Assembly (NCBI GenBank): GCA_958298945.1
Contig: OY282605.1
Location: 33,086,811-33,150,810, forward strand
From: Atherix ibis
Taxonomy: Eukaryota; Arthropoda; Insecta; Diptera; Athericidae
DNA length: 64,000 nt
Reading direction: 5' to 3'
Under the pieces are notes generated by a model. It was not told the origin of the DNA and ran no database searches. It worked only from the letters and a program-made list of their open reading frames with translations. This document shows, one piece after another, positions 36,003 to 47,592 of this stretch (position 1 is its first letter; every line of letters starts with the position of its first letter). Position numbers and translations under genes: made by a program.

Positions 36003-36171
36003 ATGGGGCCTCATCCATGTTATTGTCTTCTTGCGTGATAAAGTCTTTGGATTGTTCGGAAATTCCAGATCCTCATGCAGACCGCCAGGGCCGCGTGATA
36101 CAACACCATTTGGGCTTCTACCATTCGGCTGAGTTAAACCGCCATTTGACAATGCATCAGTTGAGCATCGT
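36003..36171 (-). CDS. CalpC: CalpC exon: linker and start of protease-like domain
   Basis: Visible residues 22-78. The first half is a low-complexity Gly/Asn/Ser linker. The second half (LEFPNNPKTLSRKK, then TITWMRPH) fits the start of a calpain protease domain, where the family has a Pro-rich segment and then W-x-R-P. The donor GTAAGT directly follows the His codon at phase 0, and the next exon (DMCSRPQF) completes the usual calpain W-x-R-P-x-(D/E)-(I/M)-C block. The next exon lies 12.9 kb away. Confidence 0.8.
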
Positions 36172-36268
36172 CTAGAATTACACACATTCGATTATTTTCA
36201 ATATTGATTAATATAATTATTTAAAATTAATTGAAAATATTATTTGTTTAGTTTTTTTTTATGCATAC

Positions 36269-36332
36269 CTGGAAGTTGTTGTGAGGGGTTCATGTGCTCC
36301 AGTCCAATGACGTAATTTTGATGGGCCACCAT
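36269..36332 (-). CDS. CalpC: CalpC, most upstream exon recognised
   Basis: This exon encodes about 21 residues of the N-terminal extension (GPSKLRHWTGAHEPLTTTS). An AG acceptor precedes it at 36333-36334 and a GTATGC donor follows at 36263-36268. It starts in phase 1, so an earlier exon must supply the first base of the Asp codon; I could not find that exon. The phase-2 end joins the next exon across a 97-bp intron to give two Arg codons. It has no recognisable domain, and support comes mainly from splice sites and phase. Confidence 0.65.
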
Positions 36333-36492
36333 CTTTAGAAATAAACAAAATAATATATAAATAAATAATTAAATAAGTTTTCGAAATTTTTATTTTGATA
36401 AATTATTTGTAAATTATTGTGAAAATTGTAATTCTACACAATTTTCAAATACAGGGTAAAATTTTGGGGGATACATTTAATTAACACCTTTA

Positions 36493-37666
36493 CCAGGTGA
36501 AAAAGCTTAAATCAGTAATTTTTCAGTCAGAAAAACACATGTTTTTTTCGAAAGCAAAAAAAAAATGCTTCTCTTTCAAGGCAAACCACTCATCAAGCCA
36601 TTTTCGGACGTCTTCGTAAGAATCGAATTGCCGCTCAGCGAGCGCGTGGCCCATCGACGAAAACAGGTGGTAGTCGGAAGGGGCCAGGTCTGATGAATAA
36701 GCGAGGTGGGGTAGCACCTTCCAGTTGAGTGTCTCCAAGTAGTTTTGGACCATTTTTGACGTGTGCGATCATTTTTGACGCGATGGTGCATTGTCGTGGA
36801 GGAAAATCAGCTTGTCATGTCTTTGTTGATAATCCTTCCTTTTTCACGCAGAGCACGGTGCAATTTGATCAGTTGTTAGTGGAAGCTGTGGGCATTGATA
36901 GTTTTACCAGGTTTTAACATCTCATAGTAGACGATACCCTGCTGATCCCTCCAAACGCACAGCATCGTCTCCCGTCCGAAGCGATTTGGTCTTGGGGAAG
37001 ATGTTGATGGATGTCCGGGATCAACCAACGATTTATTTGGTTTTGGATTCTCGAAATATATCCACTTTTCATCGCATATCACAATCCGATGCAGGAACGA
37101 CTTTCTTTTTTGTCTGGTGAGCAAGATTTTGCATGTGTTTTAGCGTCGCTCCATCTGCCTATCGTTCAATTCATGCGGCACCCATCTTCTGATCTATTCA
37201 ATCCTACCCATGGCACGCAGACGCATGGACATGGCTGGTTGAGTAACATCCAATTGCTCCGCGAGCATTTTTTGCGATTGGGTATCGTCTTCATCCAAAA
37301 GAGCCTGCAATTGATGGTCCTCAACCTTCCTAGGCCGATTTTCATGCTTCTTGTCCCAGAAGTCAAAATTGCTGTCTTTGAACCGACGACACCAATCTCG
37401 GCATGTTTTTTCCGATAAAGCACTGTCACCATATGCCTCCATAAACATTCGACGTGATCCGGCAGCCGATTTCCTCTAATTGAAGCAGAAAAGCAGAACT
37501 TCCCGCATATGCTCTTTTTCTGGCACAAAACAAGATATGATTACCAAAGGAAAAATGAATATTGTTGTACGAAATTGCTGACAATGTGCAAAAAAAGTAT
37601 GGCGTACCCATGGTAGCATAATACGCTCACTCACGCCATCTATGACCAAACAGCTTATACCCCTAA
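36493..37666 (-). mobile_element. Mariner B1, dead
   Basis: It lies between TA at 36491 and TA at 37667, with weak terminal repeats (CCAGGTGAAAAAGC; TTAGGGGTATAAGC inverse). Minus-strand transposase pieces include DSALSEKTCRDWCRRFKDSN, KVEDHQLQALLDEDDTQSQK and RKSFLHRIVICDEKWIYF (D1 kept). LIFLHDNAPS (D2) and SSDLAPSDYHLFSSMGHALA (D3) are also present. A local duplication of GTCAAAAATG with a stop sits just after D2. Frameshifts separate the blocks. It is just upstream of the first CalpC exon found. Confidence 0.88.
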
Positions 37667-37739
37667 TAAACCACATGAAGACATTCAAAGAATTAAAAAA
37701 AACGAAAAAATATGTAGATAAATATCAACGCAGTTGCCC

Positions 37740-38420
37740 ATAAGTCTACCTCCTAAATTCTTCACTCCTTTTAAAGTTAAATCGATAATACATCACCTAT
37801 CCAACAAAATATCTCCAGTATATGACCTGATAACTTCGGAAATGCTTAAACAAATATCGAAACAATCCTCGTTCTAATAACCGCACATCATTTTTTACTA
37901 CACTTTAGAAAATTTCCGCCATCAAAATGATCCCTAAATCTAACAAACCCAAAAATCTTCCTACCCCATATATACCCCATAAGCATCCTTCCCATTTTAT
38001 CTAAAATGCTTGAAAAACTAATCCTATTTTTGATTCGTCAGCATCAGTTTGGATTTCGAGTTGAGCATGCCACTATCCAGCAGTGTCGTTGCATATTCAA
38101 AAATTTAGCGTGCTCGCTAGAGCAAAAGAAATACTGCCCAGGCAAGCGTATTTCTGGGCATTTCGCACGCTTCGGCATGCTGGGTTGCTTTGGAATTCAC
38201 AGCGAGTCCTACCCTCTGATTATTTCCACATCTTAAAATACAATTTCTCAGACCGATTTTTTCAGGTTGCCAAAAATATTGAGTATTCTGACATTTATTC
38301 CATCTCCGCTGGTGTTCCTCAGGGATGTATTCTTAGTCCAGTCGTTTACAATATTTACACCCGTCATAGTTTTGTTATGGTAATATCCTTAATATATTAC
38401 ATAATCAATTGTTAACTTAT
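37740..38420 (+). mobile_element. Jockey-like LINE reverse transcriptase relic
   Basis: Plus-strand pieces over three frames: KMIPKSNKPKNLPTPY (37925), then SILPILSKMLEKLI, HQFGFRVEHATIQQCRCIFK (38042), a decayed motif A (FRTLRHAGLLW), YFHILKYNFSDRFFQV, SDIYSISAGVPQGCILSPVV and YNIYT (motif B, 38295). Motif C and beyond are missing. Confidence 0.78.
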
Positions 38421-39130
38421 CTGCGGTAGATTAGCGTATATTTTTCCCTTTAAGTATCCCTTCAAGAAAATATAGAAAGTGGTTAAATAAGGGATTAAAA
38501 ATTGTTCACATAAATTTTATTGATCTCAGAAATTTTATTCTAGCTCGTGCAGTGTATTGTATGGCTTCGTTCTGTTAAAACTGCATGTCATCCAATCCCA
38601 ATTGAATCAATTTCCGGATGAAAAAGATCGGTTGCGTTTCTCTATAAGTCAAAGTAACAGCATTGCTAGTAGCCGTACTTAAAGGACTATAATCCAATGC
38701 CACCTCTAGCCCAAAGAATTTACCACAATATTACTCTCCGAGGATAATAATAATGGAAGGAGTCCAGCAAGGGGCACATAGTCTTAAAACTACTTCGACC
38801 AATAAGGTCTTTTGGGGTAAATAACCCTAACTCAGATAATAATAATATTGAGGCTTTTAGTGAACCGCAATATCATATTGGTTGGTAGCCGGAAAATCTC
38901 GTAGAGATCAGGGAATCCCAAACCAACATGCCGAAGTCTCTGTCGGGCATAGTAGATGCTCCGACATTTTCATCGCCTTTGGAGCAAAATTGATAGGTTG
39001 TTGCATCAGATTTGCCTATCTTATTAAGGTGATATCTTAACAAGGTCTCGTTTGTTAAGTTTAAAAACCTCTGCTAACGTTTTTTTTTTATAAAAACCGA
39101 TAAATTTTTTAGGGTGATTCATACCCGGAA
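38421..39130. other. Unassigned DNA between two LINE relics
   Basis: 38560-39060 is less AT-rich than the surroundings and may be LINE 3' sequence. No readable frame. Confidence 0.3.
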
Positions 39131-39139
39131 AATTATTTC

Positions 39140-40045
39140 AGTATGAGTTTATAACCACGCATTCCCAGGAGTCTATAATAGACCCCAGGTAGCCCTTTGG
39201 AGAGCCACAAAAGGGTTCTGGGCAAGTATTTGCTCCCCTTTTGGCAAGTTTGTCTGCTAGTTCGTTACAATCAATACCCTTATGACGTGGCACTCACAGC
39301 AAACTTACTTTGTTGTATCTACCCACTTGATTTAGGACCGTAAGGATATTTCAAACAAGCTTGGATTTGACATTAGATGACAGAAGAGCTTTAGATGAAG
39401 CTTGGCTATCTGAGATGATGTAGATCTTTGCGTTATGTAGGTTCCTTCTGATACCCTCTCTAGCACAAAAATGTATGTTTTTCTGCCTATAAAAATAGAT
39501 GAGGATTTACCAAGGGTAATAAGGTCCTACTACATCTGCTGCATCACGCACACCCATTCTAGAACCGTCTGTGTAAAAAGAGAGGTCGTCTTCTTTGAGT
39601 AACGGCCTCCCCTCCTTCCAGGTTAAGCGCTCTGTGAGAACTACTTTGAAGAACTGGTTTCCGTTTAGATTTCCTCGGCATTGCCTCCGAGAGATAGTTG
39701 GCTTCCTGGAATTCTTTTAGGACCAATACAACCTTAAGACTTCCAAATAGGTCGTCTGGTTTAAAGGTTTTGGAATGTCCTAATCTGAGGGTCCTTTAGC
39801 TGCTTTTTTTTAATGCGCAATTGTAAAGATATCAGGTCTAAAAGAACTTCCAGAGCTGTTATGGGGTAAGTTCTTAGAGCACCTGTAATACCCAAGCATG
39901 CCACTCTTTAAACTTTATGAAGGGTTGCTTGGGTAGTTTGTTATTCAGTCTTAGGCCACCAAACAAGAGCCGCATAGGCGATGATGGGTCTAAGCTATTG
40001 CCAGATACTCTCCGAGGATAAACCGATTATTCTCGTATCGCCTCT
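39140..40045 (-). mobile_element. LINE ORF2 C-terminal relic with RNase H domain
   Basis: The minus strand reads, in order: RPIIAYAALVWWPKTE and RVACLGITGALRTYPITALE (post-RT region, 39870-40000), LSFYTDGSRMGV (RNase H motif with first Asp), KIYIISDSQASSKALLSS (second acidic motif), NQVGRYNKVSLL, VPRHKGID and NELADKLAKRGA (His/Asp motifs). Three or more stops occur. It runs opposite to the reverse transcriptase relic at 37740, so they are two different insertions. Confidence 0.8.
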
Positions 40046-40179
40046 GAGCTTTCACGTTCCCCAAAAATTACTGTATAGTTTATATAAAAATACACTTGGT
40101 CACTAATTTAAATTTCCTATCAAAATCATGGTCTCGTGTATGGAACCGTTTTCGTACAATTGGTGGCGGTGCCTAATAT

Positions 40180-40620
40180 CTTGGCTAAAGTTCTTGTATC
40201 ACCTGAATTTTGACGATTAAAACTAGGGTGCTTCGGTGACCAATCGATATCACAACTTTTGGACAATATTTTGTCAAGAAACATGGATTGCAGATTTTCC
40301 AATTATTGTGCCTTAATATCGCTTCAACAAAATACCGACCAATCACACCTCTGGTCAGAATACAGCCCCAAAAAGTTACTCTATTTAGTTCATATCGATT
40401 TAGTATTACAAGCAGGGTCTTGTCTATGAAGATTGGGACAAAGTTCTTGTATCAGTACAAAAATATTCCATACAACGGATTGAGAAAGATTCAATTATCG
40501 TGCCAGATGTCTTGCGGACTTTGTCAGACTTTCGAATGCAAGTCTCCAGTTCTATGACAACCAGACTTTGGTTTATCGAGCGCCACAGTGAGTTCAGAAA
40601 TTATTTTTGTTAAATGTTCC
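40180..40620 (-). mobile_element. Probable Tc1/mariner-superfamily transposase fragment
   Basis: The minus strand has NRVTFWGCILTRGVIGRYFV, matching the V-T-x-W-x-x-(I/L)-x-x-G-G-V-I-G-P-Y-F segment, inside an otherwise broken stretch. It is distinct in sequence from family T. Confidence 0.4.
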
Positions 40621-42206
40621 TTAATAATTATATCTGTTTCAAGATTATAGGGCGCCTGAATAATTTTGCCGCTTCTATTTCTAAGACGTTTTCACCCCAT
40701 AAAGTCTAAGACGTTTTTGCCCCATAAAGGCAGGTACTTTAACCCAGAATCCAGCGCATATAATCTCGGGGTTAAAGTTCCAGTATTTCTAAATTTTGTG
40801 TGGGTTTGAAGGAAAGTCTTTTATGTAAAAAAATGATTCCTAATGAAGACTACCAAAATTTCAGCTAAGCTCTTACCCATCGTAGATTTTCTCATTCTCG
40901 ATTGAGCGTTCGGTTCTGAGATGATCAACCTTCGGTCTATCGGACACTGTACCTTTTTTTCCCAGTAAAACAGTGAAATTTGAAACTCGCTAAATTATTT
41001 TCCTTTAAAATAATTCTGCTGGGTCTACTCTCAAGTATTGTCATATATTAACTAAGAAAATTATAGCTCATTAAAATTATATGAAATGAAATTTTTAAAT
41101 CTATTCCTTTAGAATATTTTGCTACTAAACTATTGGATATAAAAAATTTTACCCAAACCCAATTTAAATTTTTACTGATAGTGAATTTAAAAAAAAAATG
41201 TTTTTTCTTTGTTGAAAATAGGAATTTTCACAAATTAAAAATAAATTGATTGTAGTAAAAAAATTTATTTCTATATATTTTAGGTGAAGAATTTTTACAC
41301 TCTCTAATTTTTATGTTTTTCTTTTTTCGACGATGACATAATAAAATCCATTTCGATAGCATACATTAAAAATTATTTTAATAAAAATATACCAATACTT
41401 GTATAGATTTAAATTTTATAACAATAAAAAACTAGAACATTTTCATAAGATGTAATTTCCAATAATTACAAAATACCAATGTGTATACTCGTAATATGTA
41501 CGTACGATTCATTTTAGTTTTGCTCTATTTTAGACCATTTGAGTTGGTCTCGTTTTAAGATGTTTCCGGCCATTTTCGTCGAAGATCTTTTCTTCAGAAT
41601 CGATTTTACTATAATATGTGAATATCTGCATGTTTTCATATCGTTTTTAGGTCGAGTTCGGTTGTATCTTTTCAGAAAGTTCTAAATTTAATATATACAA
41701 GATTCGTAACCATTTTAAAGTGACCATAACTGATACGCAAAATATTATTACACGCATTTTATTTAGTCTAGATTTTTTCTATTTCTTTTTATTTTTATAG
41801 TAAAAAAAAATACTACACTTTGAAATAAAGATATTCGGTTAGTCAGTACCGGAATATGTAGTAGATTATTATTGGAAACTTATAGTAGATATACTCGGTG
41901 GAAATGACAATTTTATAAAATAATTTTTCTCTCTATTTATTTATTATAATATTTTTTATATTGCATTTTTTCCAAAATTTTTCCATAATCAAAATTGAAA
42001 TTTTATTATTTTGATCTTTATTAATGCATGCCACTTTATATTCTCTATTATGATATATGACTCAAGCATAAACCAATTACAAGGTTATCCAATTTGTGCT
42101 GTGCAAAGTAAATTTTCATAAAATATACTTAAAATTTAGATTTTCATTATATTTTGACTTTATAATATATAAAAATATTTAAATAATTGTCAGCAGACTT
42201 CTTATA
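40621..42206. other. AT-rich stretch, no gene seen
   Basis: Homopolymer-rich intergenic or far-upstream intronic DNA. No element ends or coding frame recognised. Confidence 0.35.
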
Positions 42207-43452
42207 CCAGGTGTATAAGCTTAAAACACATGTTTTTTTTTCATAGAAAGCAAAAACAAATTTATTCAAAGTACATGCCTTCGCTAGTTACACAATTTTC
42301 CCATCTCTCGGGCAATTTGTGGATACCACGCCAAAAAAATTTCTTCTCTTTCAAGGCAAAGCACTCATCAAGCCATTTTCAGACGTCTTCGGAAGAATCG
42401 AAGTGCTGCCCAGCGAGCGCGTGGCCCATCGACGAAAACAAGTGGTAGTCGGAAGGGGCCAGGTCTGGTGAATAAGCGGGTTGGGGTAGCACCTCCCAGT
42501 TGAGTGTCTCCAAATAGTTTCGGACCATTTTTGACGTGTGCGATGGTGCGTTGTCGTGGAGGAAAATCAGCTTGTCATGTCTTTATTGATAATCCTTCCT
42601 TTTTTCACGCAGAGCACGGTTCAATTTGATCAGTTGTTGGTGGTAGCGGTGGGCATTGACAGTTTCACCAAGCTTCAACATCTCATAGGAGACGATACCC
42701 TGCTGATCCCACCAAACGCACAGCATCGTCTTCCGTCCAAAGCTATTTGGTCTTGGGGAAGATGTTGATGGTTGGCCGGGATCAACCCACGATTTCTTGC
42801 GTTTAGAATTCTCGAAATATATCCAATTTTCATCGCATGTCACAATCCGATGCAGGAACGACTTTCTTTTTAGTCTGGCGAGCATGACTTTGCATGTGCT
42901 TTGGCATCGCTCCATCTGCCTATCGTTCAATTCATGCGGCACCCATGAATTGAACGATAGGCAGATGGAGACGCATAAAAATAGCTGGTTGAGTAACATC
43001 CAATTGCTCCGCAAGCATTTGTTGCGCTTGGGTATCGTCTTCATCCAAAAAAGCCTGCAATTGATGGTTCTCAACCTGCCTAGGCCGATTTTCACGCTTC
43101 TTTTCCCACAAGTTAAAATTGCCGTCTTTGAACTGACGAAACCAATCTCGGCATGTTGTTTCCGATAAAGAACTGTCACCATAGGCCTCCATAAGCATTT
43201 GATGCGATCAGGTAGCCAATTTCTTCAAATTGAAGCAGAAAAGTAGAGCTTCCCGCATATGCTCATTTTCTGGCACAAAACTAGACATGATTACCAAAGG
43301 GAAAATGTATGTTGTTGTACGGAATTGTTGACAATGTGCACTGATTAATTTTGACAGAGGTCAAACTCATAAAAAAAAGTATGGCGTGCCTATTTTAGCT
43401 TAATACGCTCACTCACGCCATCTATGACCAATCAGCGGATTTAAGCTTAACA
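42207..43452 (-). mobile_element. Mariner B2, dead, with an internal perfect hairpin
   Basis: The left end is CCAGGTGTATAAGC after TA; the right end near 43452 is diverged and approximate. Minus-strand pieces: DSSLSETTCRDWFRQFKDGN, RKSFLHRIVTCDENWIYF (D1), IVSYEMLKLGETVNAHRY, then D2, D3 (SPDLAPSDYHLFSSMGHALA near 42430) and a C-terminus ending RWENCVTSEGMYFE. It is better preserved than B1 except where 42910-42970 has been replaced by an inverted copy of its neighbour. Confidence 0.86.
42910..42970. repeat. Perfect 27-bp inverted repeat, 7-nt loop
   Basis: Arms 42910-42936 and 42944-42970 are exact inverse complements around CGGCACC. B1 has unrelated sequence where the second arm lies, so the arm is a new inverted copy. 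Confidence 0.95.
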
Positions 43453-43899
43453 GAAAAAATATGGAATGTTACAAACGTCAGTTTATAAAATTGCATATTT
43501 TTAGCTAAATAAATTTTATATTCAATAGTATATATAATTTACAACTTTCAAATGACTATATAATTATTTTTTTAATATAAAATGTATAGTCTGTTAGTTT
43601 TCAATGTCGTCCAGTAATGTCGTAAAAAGTTTGACGTACGAAAAATTGTAATTAGCCTATAGGGAACACCCCTGTATAGGTCAAAAGCACCCCTGTTTAG
43701 GTCGTAAAAAGTATTTATGGAGAGCCGAGAAGCTGTGGAAGATAAAACTAACATTGGAAACTGATGACAATGTGTCAGCAGTGTGGGGGGGCGGGGTTGG
43801 TGGTGATTTTGTTGCTTGTGAGGTCAGACCATTGGTGATCATTACAACTTCTAGAAAGACTATAAAAATATCAAACCATAACAACACACCACATCACAC

Positions 43900-44740
43900 G
43901 GCCATTTCCATCTTTTGGTTTCCTGACCGTGTGACAGCAGGTGTTATTATGGTGGGATTCCTGTGGCTTCCTAACTTCCCTATTTCCTTATCAAAGTTCG
44001 TGTGATTTTTTTTTCACCCCTTGTGGGGTGGCGGAGAAGAGTGCCAAGCACCTTGGTGCATGTGGAATTGTAGTGAATGGTGATAGTCCGGATGTGAGTA
44101 GTGTGTTAGGTATGAGAGAACAATATGAATGTTTGAATATATTTGCCGTGGCACTTTTAGAAAGGAGAGCGAGAATGGTGCGTGAATGAGTGTGTAAATG
44201 GCACGCAAGGTGGCTGCGACCGGGCGAAAGACCAAGGTCGATTCCGGTTGTACTTTCGAGTCTTGGCGAACCCACGTACCTGAGCTGGGTCAGCAGTACC
44301 TAGGGATTTACAAGATTTCTTACCATAGCTCAATGAGCGGGGTATAAACGAAAGTACTCTTAAAACAAAAATTGGTACCCCACGGTAATCGGGTGCCCCA
44401 GTGGTGTTAAAACACACTGTGCCCGACAATGGAGAGGCACCTTAGGCAGCAACGTGGTGGCTGTGGTTAATACCCATATCGTGGGTACGGTCTCTTATGC
44501 TTACGACAGTAGAGGTTTAAATAGGCCCCGCCACTAACAGTTGGAGTAATCAGCGCGTAACTGGTTATTGACTGTAAACTGCCAGTGAGGGTGATGCGTT
44601 GATTGAGCGTAACTCAATCCCTATGGTCGTAGGTGACTCGTAGTTTTATGTTTAATGACAGATAAGTCGCGTTAAGTAACATAATGCTACTGATCGCCAA
44701 GACTAAACACCCCTCAAAATGATGTCGACTTGGTATTGTC
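43900..44740. other. GC-rich unassigned stretch
   Basis: Much less AT-rich than its surroundings (it looks close to balanced composition), with CCCCGCCACTAACAG- and GGGTGCCCCAGTGG-type segments and no tandem structure. No open frame resembles a known protein, and it does not resemble conserved rRNA or tRNA sequence. It lies between mariners B2 and D. It could be the 5' region of a LINE or another unrecognised element. Confidence 0.35.
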
Positions 44741-44806
44741 AATGACATTCAAAGGATTGTAGCCGAGGAGCTAAATACGATTCCAGATGAAGTCTTTCAG
44801 TACTGT
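44700..44806 (+). mobile_element. Possible transposase C-terminal scrap, target of mariner D
   Basis: One frame reads LGIVNDIQRIVAEELNTIPD, then EVFQYC, resembling the I.EEL..IP.E.F..C segment near the C-terminus of Tc1/mariner-superfamily transposases. Mariner D interrupts it at a TA. Confidence 0.35.
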
Positions 44807-44808
44807 TA

Positions 44809-46044
44809 CGAGGGTCATTCAACAAGTACTTAGCCTACAAAAGAAAAACGAAAATTTGGGAAAGGTGGCAATTTATTTTTCCACATAATCTCCTTCAAGA
44901 TACACGTGGCCCAGCGATGCTCTAACTTTTTTAACCCGTCCAAAAAATAAATTTTCTCGAGAGAAGCAAAATAGGCCTCCGTGGCGATGATGACCTCCTC
45001 ATTTGACCCAAATCTATTCCCGGTGAGTGATTTTTTCAGGTTTGGAAACAAAAAGTAGTTACAAGGGGCCAAATCTGGAGAGTACGGTGGATGGGGCAGC
45101 AATTTGTAGCGAAATTCGACCAATTTGGCCATGGCGACGGCGGAGGTGTGAGCCGGCGCGTTGTCTTGGTGAAACAGCACTTTTTTCCTCGCAAAGCGGG
45201 GCCGCTTTTTCTTCAATTCGACGTCAAATCGACCCAATAAGTCAGCATAGTAGCGCCCCGTGATTGTTTTACCCTTCTCGAGGTAATCGATGTGGATCAC
45301 ACCTTGTGAATCCCAGAAAACGGTGGCTATTACCTTTCCGGCCTATCGAACAGTCTTCGCCTTCTTCGGAGCACGTTCGCCGGGTGAAGTCCACTGTTTC
45401 GACTGTTCCTTGGTCTCTGGTGTGTACCAGTGAATCCATGTTTCGTCGACGGTCACGAAACGACGCATGAACTCCGCTGGATTGCGCTGAAACAGCGCCA
45501 AACACGTCGTCGATGTGGTCTCACGGTTGCGCTAGTTTTCCGGTTTGAGCAAACACGGCACCCATCGCGCCGACAGCTCTCTCATGCCCAGTTCTTCGTG
45601 TAGAATATGATGCACTGTTCCTACTGCGATACCCACAGTCTCAGCTATCTCGTGAACCTTCAATCGATGGTCTTCCAACACGTTTTCCTCCGTAGCAGCC
45701 GTTTTCGGGGAACCTGGGCGTGGCTCATCAAAAACCGACGTGCGGCCACGAACAAACTCGTTGAACCAATACAGCATCCAAGCTATCTTTGATTTCGCTG
45801 CGCGTTTTCCCTTCCAAAAACAAGAATCTAATCACCGAACGATATTGTTCTTTTTCCATTTTTGTGCAACCGACCGACACGCTCGCTTTCAAAGGCTCTC
45901 AAAACAAAAATAATGAAGGGAATCGACTGAAACTACTTGACTTGACAGTAGGCTACTAAAAGAATGTACTGCTTGATGGTAAATTTCTTTTGTGACAGCA
46001 GTTCCATCGGGCGGTGAGGCTAAGCACTTGTCGAATGACCCTCG
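44809..46044 (-). mobile_element. Mariner D, nearly full length, dead
   Basis: Terminal repeats CGAGGGTCATTCAACAAGT and inverse CGAGGGTCATTCGACAAGT, with TA on both sides. The transposase starts MEKEQYRSVIRFLFLEGKTR at about 45859. It has a short deletion with frameshift in the first helix-turn-helix near 45780, TAG stops near 45533 and 45343, D1 as TVDETWIH, D2 as FHQDNAPAHTS, and D3 changed to APCNYF (Asp to Asn). Otherwise long open stretches remain, so it is the youngest-looking mariner here apart from family A. Confidence 0.92.
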
Positions 46045-46046
46045 TA

Positions 46047-47590
46047 CGTAGTGTAAACATAGCCTCCACCGATTTATAGCTGCTCAAGTAAACTTGTTAT
46101 AATATTAATGTATAAAAAGAAAAGAAAATTGTTCCCAAGAAAAACCAGTCTGATTACTTTCCTGCCGCAGTCTCATTTTCTGAAACTTTTTTCTTTTTTC
46201 TTATTTTGATTCAGTTACTCAAGCACATTTCTTGTATGATTTACATAAAAAATTTAATTACATCAAATAAAATCATATCCGACGGTTATTAGCAAAAGTA
46301 ATTATGAACATTTAACTGACAAGAATTATTAATTGAAAATAATTATCAAATTACTGTCGATGTGTGTCAGGATGTATTTGACAATCTGTTTTGGAATAAT
46401 AAAATTACCATAAACAAATTTGTAATGGTAATTATTCGTTTGTTATGTTAACAACAATAAAGGTCGACAATCTAAAACGATCGTGTTCACGTAATAATAT
46501 TATATTATCTTATGTTAAAAGCTTTAATAACAGCCTTGAGAACATTATTTTCCCACAGTAATAATATTAACAAAATTTTCAAACATTCTATGGTGACTAC
46601 AGAAATAGCCAATTTCAATTCAATTGACGTACAAACCATATTTTATGAATATATTTTAAACAAGGTAATTTCTATATAGAACTTCCTATGAATTGTTGCA
46701 TTTAAATTATATTGCGACTATTTGCGAATTAGCAGATAAATATGGAGAGAAAAAAACTAAATACTCCAAAATTAATATTACATAAGAAATAAATCAAATT
46801 AAAGAGTTTCAACGACAGTCAGGTCCGTCGGTTAACTAGTTGTGTTTGGATGAAGGACGAATGCTTTTTTTCCCCAATTTAATTCAATTCAATTCAATTT
46901 AATGCATTAAGTTCATACTACAAATATTAAAATCGTGAGCTTTTCATTCACAAAATAATTGTTATTTGACACGCTCACTTTATTTGGAAGGAATTCCACT
47001 TTGGAACTAAATTTTGAATAATTTTGCGATGACGAAAAGTGTTGCACATGAAAAATATTTCTTTTTTTAGGAATTATCAGCGTTGGTTAAAAAATATTTT
47101 TTGTTTTATTGGTTTTAAATTTTAATCTGTCTTGAAGGATCCGGATGTGAGTATGCAGATTTTCGAAAGCATGTTCGAAAGATTTTTGCCTTATGCAAGA
47201 CAGGCCGTACCATCGGCATATGTAGCAAAGAAGAAGTTGGGGCAGATGCGGATGACTAGGCTGATGATGTAAGAATCGGAATACTGGCAGAAAGGATCCT
47301 CTTCAGTTTGATAAAAATATAAAATTTTTTTATGCTTTTGTAACAGTTAGATTTACATAAATAATAATAGTATGGAGCAATGAAGTGGGAATAAGCTTCC
47401 ATGTGGTTTTCTCCTTTGGATTATAATGATAGGACAAACGGAAATTAAATTTTTGATGATAAGGACACACATGGCATTTTCATGACCCAAGGAAAAGAAA
47501 ACGTAAAACGGGATATAATGTTGGATTATAAGGATTAGATAGGAAACCTAAGTTCGAATAGGATTTATTTAGTTTAGAATTCAGGGTTTA
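46047..47590. other. Stretch without recognised gene
   Basis: 46450-46700 and 47130-47580 are ordinary AT-rich DNA. A (AATTC)n run lies near 46880-46900. No coding frame or element ends supported. Confidence 0.35.
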
Positions 47591-47592
47591 TG

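Larger units (their letters stand above)
3091..36332 (-). other. CalpC: CalpC transcription unit (at least 10 coding exons)
   Basis: Ten minus-strand blocks join at GT-AG sites with matching phases throughout (exon lengths 64, 169, 203, 141, 154, 284, 173, 428, 463, 83). The product is about 720 residues in calpain order: protease-like domain, domain III, penta-EF-hand domain. The active-site Cys is replaced by Pro (visible residue 109) and the Asn by Ser (295), whereas His 260 is kept. A dead calpain of this layout in a fly is best matched to CalpC, so the product is probably a non-proteolytic cytosolic protein. Domain III and the C-terminal EF-hand-like repeats suggest binding or scaffolding, which is inference. 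The 5' end is missing: the first exon found begins in mid-codon. Large introns lie at 3174-6501, 7697-14863, 15612-22936 and 23140-36002. Confidence 0.85.

Noticed and set aside
43900..44740. GC-rich block considered as rDNA or an RNA gene
   Set aside because: No recognisable conserved rRNA segments, tRNA cloverleaf or box elements.
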